DNA from: Periplaneta americana
Lineage: Eukaryota; Arthropoda; Insecta; Blattodea; Blattidae
Assembly (NCBI RefSeq): GCF_040183065.1
Contig: NC_091123.1
Location: 11,016,001-11,080,000 of the forward strand
Direction of reading: 5' to 3'
Length of the DNA stretch: 64,000 nucleotides
Part shown: positions 56,930 to 64,000 of the stretch, in pieces
Layout: each line of letters opens with the position of its first letter
Numbering within the stretch: position 1 is the first letter of the stretch
The notes under the pieces: generated by a model
What the model was told of the DNA's origin: nothing
Seen by the model: only the letters and a program-made list of their open reading frames with translations
The model's database searches: none
Program-made: the position numbers and the translations under genes

Positions 56930-57590
56930 TGGTGGAAACAGAACATTTCAAATGTGTAGACGGTGATACTACTTTTCAATACAAGCACGAGACTTTACAA
57001 TTTATTACCTTTTCACGTCAGCTAGGGCGAAGTCACACATCAGCATAAAACAGGGTTAAATAAAATAATAAAAATAATAATAATAATAATAATAGCATAA
57101 AAACTATTTTTACTTTTTTCACATTTAAAAACTGGTGGCAGTTCACTGTCCAGTGATGAAGCCTCTCCCTCATAACTCAAAAACTATCCAACATTCTGTG
57201 ATGAAATTTTTTGTGTGTATTTATGCATGCCATATCTACAATATGATGCAAGATCACTTCTCTACCTTTGATAGACTGTCTGATAAAAAATTAATTAATT
57301 TAAAAAATGGTCAAATATCAGTATTTTCTTTCAACACAAAAAAAATTATTTATTAAGGAATGTAGTTGAAAGAGCATGGTATTGTAAAAATGAGTTTCAG
57401 CTACAAAATAAAAGAGAGAACATGAAAAAGTTAACAAGTTTATGAGTTACGAGGGAAAAGCTTCATCACTGCACAGTGAATTGCCACCGTTTTTTTATTT
57501 TGAAAAAATATACATATTACATTTTTTTTTTTCGTAAAAATATTTTTTTCATATAGCAGAAGGACAGTGTTTTACACATACCAATTTTCA
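56930..57590. other. No recognisable feature
   Basis: (AAT)n-like stretch at 57060-57092; T/A-rich otherwise. Confidence 0.4.
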
Positions 57591-57599
57591 TTATTGTAC

Positions 57600-58050
57600 A
57601 AGATACAGTAATGGAGGAAAAAAATGTTGAATATTTCCATAATATTTACTGCTATAAGCTGTACCTAACCCCTTAATGTCGTCTATCATCTGATAACTTC
57701 TTCTACCCCGAACTCTTCTCTCGTTCACCATTCCTTCCAGTGCATCCTTCAGTAGGCAGTTTCTTCTCAGCCAATGATCCAACCAATTCCTTTCCCTCTT
57801 CCTGATCAGTTTCAGCATTATTCTTTCTTCACCCACTCTTTCCAACACAGCTTCATTTCTTATTCTGTCTTTCCACTTCACACGTTCCATTCTTCTCCAT
57901 ATCCACATTTCAAATGCTTTTATTCGCTTCTATTCACTTCGTCGTAATGTCCATGTTTCTGCCCATACAATGCCACACTCCATACAAAGCACTTCGCTAG
58001 TCTCTTCCTTAGTTCTTTTTCCAGAGGTCCGCAGAAGATGCTCCTTTACC
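57600..58050 (-). mobile_element. RTE-like LINE 3' fragment (second lineage)
   Basis: Minus strand: LEKELRKRLAKCFVWSVALY (58030-57960, shifted frames), then MWIWRRMERVKWKDRIRNEA, VLERVGEERIMLKLIRKRER, NWLDHWLRRNCLLKDALEGM, RRVRGRRSYQMIDDIKG. This W-R-M-x-R-x-x-W...GH-x-LR...G-x-R-x-RGRR pattern is the post-RT domain of an RTE-type lineage, distinct from the copies at 26-30 kb. 5' truncated and frame-disrupted. Confidence 0.8.
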
Positions 58051-59330
58051 TTTTTACACAGTGACCTTAAATTCGCCTGAACTTAACTTAAATTTAAAAG
58101 AAATCTTGCTGAAAATTTACATTGACAGTTCAGTGAAAATAAAATTCGAAAACATGTCAATCTGTGACTTTTGGATTTCTTCACAGTGATGCTGCCATTT
58201 CACACCTACCATTCCCGTGAACGTATTTGTGTGGACAGAGTTTCTCCGCACTAATTTCAATCAAAAGAAACAGGAATCGCTTCAATTCAAATCCAGTTCT
58301 GATCCTTGCGCTCATGAATAGACCACGGAATTTTATGCAGTAAAAACTATTGAAATGTGCGCTAAAATTGAAATATATGTATTCCATATTCTATCATATT
58401 TTGTAAATTCAATAAATCAAGTGTAGTTTTCTTTGAGATTAATTTTAATAGTCTTCAAAGTTACATTTCCTGAAATCAACAAACTAAGTACATTTCCTTC
58501 CCATCCTGAAGAGTACCTCGAAATTTGGGTTAAATGCCTATTTTTTTCTGTAGGGATAAACTCAAACTAGTTAAGTATCTTCACTTTTTATATAAAATAT
58601 GAAAGTTTGAAGGCGGTTTTATGATGTCTAAAAATGTCTATTTTGCCCACTGCAACATATTTTTAAGGTTTGACAGTCTAAAATTGCTTATTTCTATTAG
58701 TTACATATATATTTTTCAATTTTCGAGTAGCAGTGAAAGAGAAAGTTTTGAATGTCATGGGGTAGATATGGTTCAAATATCCTATAATAGTTTGGTTATA
58801 GGAATAAACAAAATTCCTGGAAGGTGCCTGGTTTTGTTGAGCAGACAGTAGGAATGTGATGAATCTGCAGGATGTAGTTCTCACTAAAGAAATCAGCATG
58901 GCAAATATTGCTATATTTAAATATGCATCAGTTGCTTCGGTATCATTGGGAATAAATTGTTTCGCTTAGAAAATGATTCTGCCTAAGAAAAAGTAAAGTT
59001 TCACAATATAAAATTAGAGAAAAACGTTAGGTATTGCAATGTCAATTACGAATAATGTGGTAATTATAAATTAATTGTTAAATCAATAAATAAATTTATT
59101 TATTTGAAATATGAGCACTTATGTATTAGCAGTCTTATAGCAATGAGGCCGATGAATTCATTAAAAACCAGATATTGATAATTTAAGACTTAACATAAAT
59201 GAAGTTTCTAACAGCAATATTTTTTTTTACGGTTTTTGTCACTGTATACCGTAATGTTTAATAGGCGTACTCACTAATTGATTGCATTTTTATAGTTACT
59301 GTAGTTTGTGTGGATACAAATTACATTTTA
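58051..59330. other. No recognisable feature
   Basis: AT-rich sequence; small open frames at 58621-58851 (plus) and 58181-58387 (minus) have no support. Confidence 0.4.
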
Positions 59331-59351
59331 GTTGCATAAAATAGTATTTCT

Positions 59352-59907
59352 GAAAGCAGTTTCAGCCTACTACCAAATGAATAACACTATCATAGGAAAG
59401 TCAGAGATCAGCAACAAAACAAAAATGCAGATTTACAACTTGATAATGCCTCCGATTACGTTATATGGTATTCAGACCCTTGCATTACAAGACAAACACA
59501 TGAGTAAGATTACTGCTACGGAAATGAAATTTGTAAGGAGAGTAGTAGGAAAAACCAGAAGAGATAGAATCAGAAATGAAAGAATGGGAGAAGAGGCTGG
59601 ACAGAGAAAAGCTATGAGCATGGTAGTGGAGGAACGCCAATTGAAGTGGTATGGCCATGTTAAAAGAATGGGAGAGGAAAGGGAAGCAAAACAGGTTTTT
59701 GAAATGCGAGTAGAAGGAAGATATGGAAGAGGAAGACCACGTATAACATGGGAGGATAGAATTAAGAGAATTGAACACAAACGTGGGAAGAAAGTGGGAG
59801 AAATGAAGAGACTGAGTAGTAATAGACAGGAGTGGCAGAGATGGATAGACCGAGGTTACCCCGACGCTTGACGGCATAAGGGATGGAAGAAGAAGAAGAA
59901 GAAGAAG
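59352..59907 (+). mobile_element. 5'-truncated LINE with (GAA)n tail and 13 bp TSD
   Basis: Flanked by aaatagtatttct at 59339-59351 and 59908-59920. Plus-strand frame open to 59871: NKTKMQIYNLIMPPITLYGI, KITATEMKFVRRVVGKTRRD, VVEERQLKWYGHVKRMGEER, YGRGRPRITWEDRIKRIEHK, to RGYPDA. Short 3' region cggcataagggatg, then (GAA)n. The frame is uninterrupted from the truncation point, so this is the youngest-looking LINE here. RTE-like by the WYGH/GRPRxxW end. Confidence 0.9.
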
Positions 59908-59920
59908 AAATAGTATTTCT

Positions 59921-60478
59921 AGCTGCTTGCAATTGTATTTTAGGCGCCTAAATAATATGCCTATTTTGATAAATTCAGTGCCTTTTTAGATGCCTAAAAG
60001 TTAGTTTAGTGACTAAAAATCCGAGGTCTAGTAATGTGACAAATATGAGTAAAACTAGCAAAATAAGTAAAACAAATAATAGCTAAATTAGTGTGATGAG
60101 TGAAATTAACCAAACAAGTGACATTTTAAGATGTGAAACAAAGTAAAGTCAATCGTTCTCATTATTAGTCATTATAAGGATCGTGTCAGAAATCCTCCTG
60201 ATAAGTTTGAGTATGGTCATTGGTGGGATTCGAACGCAGTATCCAACCGTTCTACAACCCATACGACAAACAGTAAGTTAAACTAAAACTTAACTCAACT
60301 TGTGCACAACACAAATGGTTTTTTCAGAAATGGGGTCATAACATAGGCCTAACTGCTGTTCCCTACACACGGTCACGAAAAAAACGGTGTCACAAGTGCG
60401 ACACAACAAAAATGGTTCTCACAAAAGGCATTCGAAGTGATCTTTCCAACGTACTCCCGTTAAGATTTGATGCTATTA
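59921..60478. other. No recognisable feature
   Basis: AT-rich; no repeat, TIR or coding signal supported. Confidence 0.4.
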
Positions 60479-60480
60479 TA

Positions 60481-61582
60481 CAGAGTGATTTATATAGAAC
60501 TGACACATTTCTTTCTTTAATTATTTCGTTGGAAATTCATTCAATGACCCAATTTTAGCACCAAATTAACCAGAATGTATTGGAGTTTCGATTCCTTGTC
60601 ACTAGATGCGCAGATGTTTATGTTTTATTCCTATTGTTGGCACCACTGACCCAATTTTAGCACCAAATTAAGCAGAATGTTCTGGAGTTTCGATTCCTTA
60701 TCATTAGATGCGCAGATGTTTATGTTTTATTCCTACTGCTGGCAGCACTAGATGCGCAGATGTTTATGTTTTATTCCTATTGCTGGCAGCACTAGATGCG
60801 CAGATGTTCATGTTTTATTCCTATTGTTGGCTGCTGTTTTCGACATTTTGTGTCAACGTGAAAATGCAGTACACATTAAATCAACGACTCTTCCTTGTGA
60901 AGCAATACTGGATTATGAATTCAATTACAGCTACTCAAAGGGCATACCAGAGAGAATTTGGTGTTCGCAATCCTCCCAAAAGAAACACAATACTGGGACT
61001 GGTAAACAAATTGGAAACAACTGGATCTCTGGTGAGTGAAAAGGCCAAGCATCGTTTATCTAGGCTTCCCACGGTTGTTGTTGACGTAAGAGCACGACTG
61101 GAGTAGTCACCCAAAAAATCATTAAGACGTTTGTCGCAGGAGACAGGGTACACCTACTCAATGTGTCAGAGAGCTGCGAAAAGTGCAGGCCTAAAGCCAA
61201 GTTTCTTTGACGACCGAATAATTTCCAGGAACCTGTGGCCACCGAGATCTCCGGATTTGACAACGCCGGACTTCTTTCTATGGGGTTACTTAAAAGACAG
61301 GGTTTACGCCACACGTCCCCAGACATTGGACGAGCTGAAGCACAACATCACACAGGAGATTCAAGCTATTGACAACAGAGTCCTCCAACGAGTGGCCAGT
61401 AACATGGAATGACGTGTTGAGTTGTGCCTTATGCAGGATGGAGGACATTTTCAACATTTGCTATAGAGGTAAATAATCTCCCAAAATTCCTCTACATTTT
61501 AAGTATAATAAGTTGTCGCTAGCACAATTCGTTTTGAAACAATTAATGAAAGAAATGTGTCAGTTCTATATAAATCACTCTG
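60481..61582 (+). mobile_element. Mariner-type transposon, 1102 bp, long TIRs, TA target
   Basis: TIRs of about 35 identical bases (cagagtgatttatatagaac onward) at both ends, continuing imperfectly; TA at 60479-60480 and 61583-61584. The 5' region holds tandem duplications of a 44 bp unit (tagatgcgcagatgtttatg; 60604, 60708, 60752 and 60796 areas), plus a larger repeat including cccaattttagcaccaaatt. Confidence 0.92.
60864..61460 (+). pseudogene. Mariner-type transposase, internally deleted
   Basis: From the ATG at 60864 (chosen because upstream codons lie in the 44 bp repeats): MQYTLNQRLFLVKQYWIMNS, FGVRNPPKRNTILGLVNKLE, TGSLVSEKAKHRLSR form the paired helix-turn-helix DNA-binding part. After TAG at 61104-61106 the same frame goes on with SPKKSLRRLSQETGY, then jumps (AKSAGLKP to SFFDDRII) straight to LWPPRSPDLTTPDFFLWGYL (third catalytic region), DELKHNITQEIQAIDNRVLQ and VASNME with TGA at 61410. 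The region with the first two catalytic Asp residues is deleted, so the protein cannot act; TIRs stay intact. One continuous frame, two stops. Confidence 0.88.
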
Positions 61583-61584
61583 TA

Positions 61585-62455
61585 TATTCTCACAGACACG
61601 CCCGTTTAATCTTCCAGTTAACCCTTAACTTGGCAAAACTTCATTTCTCATACTAGTTTATTAAACCGTGTCGGACTGTGAAGAAAACAACTATCGCAAT
61701 GTGCATATTTTATATTATGCCATACAATATTATAGTACTGTGAAATTTTAATTTTCCTACCAATTTTTTTCTATTATACTATTAAAACTATAGCATATAG
61801 CCTATTAATCTGTTGTATGCTATAGGATACTTTGTGAATTTAAGGGTTAATGAATTAGGCGAGATTTTCTCTAGGTGTTCCTAAATTCAATTTCGGATTT
61901 TTAGAGTTATTTTCCCCCATACATTCCTGTAAATATTTATCTTGTAGAATTTGTACATTATGCACCTGTTGATCTTACATTATTTCCGATACTCGTCTTT
62001 CTTTCAGAATAGGCCTACTTTCTGTTCAATAATCTTGTGTTGTGATAATTGTGTATAAAGTATTTTCCAGTGTCTAATTAATATAATATTGTGAAGAGTA
62101 TGATTAATTTTGGCGTAATAAATTGTAAAATAAATCATTTCAGAGCAAATGATTATTCGTATACTGTTCAAATGTTAACTGATTTCGTTTAAACTTAAAG
62201 TAACGCATTAATAAAAGTTCTGCTAATATTTTAATAAAAATAAAAAAAGACTTTTTACACTAGGTCGAGAAGTCGTATTTCAATAATATAAATGCAGACG
62301 TTTACTTCTAACATTTTTTATAGTGAAAACGAGACTAAAGTTCATATTTAACTAATATTACATCACAGATGAACTATATAAAGTGTGTAGCAGATACAAT
62401 TTCCAATAGTGCGCATATTACAAGTCTCGTTTCAATTTTGTTGAATACATAAAAT
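61585..62455. other. No recognisable feature
   Basis: AT-rich; no supported structure. Confidence 0.4.
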
Positions 62456-62466
62456 TTAGAATGTAA

Positions 62467-62691
62467 TGTTAATGTTTTATTTAACGACGCTCGCAACTGC
62501 AGAGGTTATATCAGCGTCGCCGGATGTGCCGGAATTTTGTCCCGCAGGAGTTCTTTTACATGCCAGTAAATCTACTGACATGAGCCTGTCGCATTTAAGC
62601 ACACTTAAATGCCATCGACCTGGCCCGGGATCGAACCCGCAACCTTGGGCATATAAGGCCAGCGCTATACCAACTCGCCAACCAGGTCGAC
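62467..62691 (-). mobile_element. tRNA-derived SINE (family D), 225 bp, 11 bp TSD
   Basis: Minus strand: box A ggttggcgagttggtatagc, box B gggttcgatccc, caggtcgatggcatttaagt, and 3' end gcgtcgttaaataaaacatt. Flanked by ttagaatgtaa at 62456-62466 and 62692-62702. Complete copy of the family also seen at 43522-43745. Confidence 0.92.
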
Positions 62692-62702
62692 TTAGAATGT
62701 AA

Positions 62703-63064
62703 GATATTCAACTAAACATAGTATTTGATCGTCATTACTATTTAGTTGAGCTCGTATGGAAACCTCCAAACGTAGCGACTCGACAGACGTTACCGCTGGC
62801 GCTGAACAGCTGGTCAGATTCAAGTTGCTGTCAGAGTTGCCTACGTACACGGCGTACTCTACTAATAGAGTACGACGTGCTACATAGCATAAAGATCGTA
62901 CATTTTTCTCGTGTGCAAATGAGTAACCTGAAATGCACTCTTTAAGTACTGTTCATATTTCCAGTTGCACAGAATGGAAATTTGACCTTAATGTGTTGCA
63001 AATTATTTACGTTATCAGGTTACATATCCAGTTAATCAAAACAATTTTCGGAATATGTATTATA
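62703..63064. other. No recognisable feature
   Basis: Nothing supported. Confidence 0.4.
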
Positions 63065-64000
63065 GGGGACGGTTGCGTAATTTGTACCGTTGCCTAAATG
63101 GTACCACAGTCTTGAAAATTAGTTCCTTGATAAGTGTTGTCTTCTACGTCAAACATTGTGAACTACATCTACAAATATACCATTTTATGAGAGACGAAGC
63201 CTGTGGGTTGTGTTGTGCAGACGTGAAGTGAAAAAACTTGTTTCAGGTAGTTTCAATCTAGTTTTTGCGCTACCTGGCTGCAACAATTACTTCCGAAAGG
63301 TAAGTGGAAGTCCACAATGCTATATATTATTTAAAACTACATTTATATATTGTAATTGTCATTAAGTTACAGATTTCTGTTAGAAACCGTTAAGCAGCAA
63401 GAATTTAACAAAGAAAACATGGCGAGGTTGCATATTTTGTACCGGCTTCAGTTTCCGGTACCATATAGGGAACTTTCATTATATATGTTTGAAATTATAG
63501 TGACGTATGAAGAAAAACATACATAATTTAAATCAGCAATTATAATTTATTAACTTCTAATCATTTCAATATGAATATAATACTGTAATTTTTATTTTTA
63601 GGAAATAAAACACATTCAGTTCTGAATTTAAATAGCCATGTCAGGCGTTCATTACAAATAATAAAAATTACTGTGAAAAAATAGCATAAACACAATAAAT
63701 TATGCATTTAGAATTTAATCGAATAATTTTCACATTTCATATTCTGGCGTTTTTTAAGTTTCTTCCTTTGTAACAAATTATAATTGCATTTTACATTAAT
63801 TCCAGAATGGCAAAAATCTTGCTGTTGCTGCATATATGAATGGCGATCATGGAATAAATGAATGTGCCCGAATGTACAATGTGCCTAAGCCTACAGTACT
63901 AGAACATGCGAAAAACAAAAACGTAATTGCTAATGGAGATGTGAAATCGTTTGGAAGAACCACAGTATTTTCGGCAGAAATTGAAAATGAACTTGAAAAT
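63065..64000 (+). mobile_element. Start of a pogo-like transposon, cut by the window end
   Basis: A candidate left end follows TA at about 63063-63064 (ggggacggttgcgtaatttg taccg). A second, similar phrase, gcatattttgtaccggc, lies at about 63429. After an acceptor-like taattccag (63798-63806) an exon encodes NGKNLAVAAYMNGDHGINEC with ARMYNVPKPTVLEHAKNK, a psq/pogo-type helix-turn-helix, then FGRTTVFSAEIENELEN to the edge. The frame is open for the 65 codons seen. The transposase catalytic part would lie beyond 64000. Confidence 0.55.

Overview
The window reads as repeat-dominated, AT-rich insect nuclear DNA, most likely from a cockroach such as Periplaneta. That species call is an inference: the LINE C-termini (a GRPRRRWEDN-type end) and the tRNA-headed SINE families look like ones I recall from blattodeans, and no search was run. 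No intact host protein-coding gene could be established. Almost everything that can be named is a transposable element or a tandem repeat, in several places nested several layers deep.

Layout. 1-1060: two long inverted repeats (an approximately 0.83 kb palindrome cut by the window edge, and a 185 bp hairpin). 1500-7560: a diverged A-rich tandem array (unit near 120 bp, with a higher-order period near 1.7 kb) containing a MITE, a 53-base A run, a LINE insertion with a 12 bp target-site duplication (TSD) and a TA-flanked MITE. 7850-13130: related TA-flanked elements, LINE 3' ends and a pogo-like transposon carrying a transposase C-terminus. 14380-17420: SINEs, a broken Ty3/Gypsy-like fossil, a TA-flanked element and a perfect 42 bp hairpin. 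18590-25120: exon-like tandem units with conserved splice sites on the minus strand, plus a 3.7 kb terminal-inverted-repeat (TIR) transposon that itself holds a solo LTR and a SINE. 25480-30011: a Merlin-like fragment and RTE-like and jockey-like LINEs, one LINE split by a 209 bp element and a dimeric SINE.

30471-35616 is a 5.1 kb P-superfamily transposon with an exact 8 bp TSD. 36183-42955 is 6.8 kb of polypyrimidine/polypurine repeat that switches strand at about 38306. 43850-45130 is a hAT transposase relic. 46602-52096 is a second, different P-superfamily transposon (5.5 kb, 21 bp perfect TIRs, 8 bp TSD, THAP domain, recognisable exons and introns); it sits inside a SINE and carries a TTAA-flanked piggyBac-like element in its second intron. 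53071-54707 is a three-copy 546 bp tandem repeat.

55750-64000 holds a jockey-like LINE end, an immunoglobulin (Dscam-like) pseudo-exon with both splice sites, two RTE-like LINE ends, a 1.1 kb mariner-type element with long TIRs, a SINE with an exact TSD and the start of a pogo-like transposase that runs off the window.

The most interesting material is the pair of unrelated P-superfamily elements with exact boundaries, the exon-like array at 18.6-25.1 kb, and the Dscam-like exon. All boundaries, TIRs and TSDs were read by eye.
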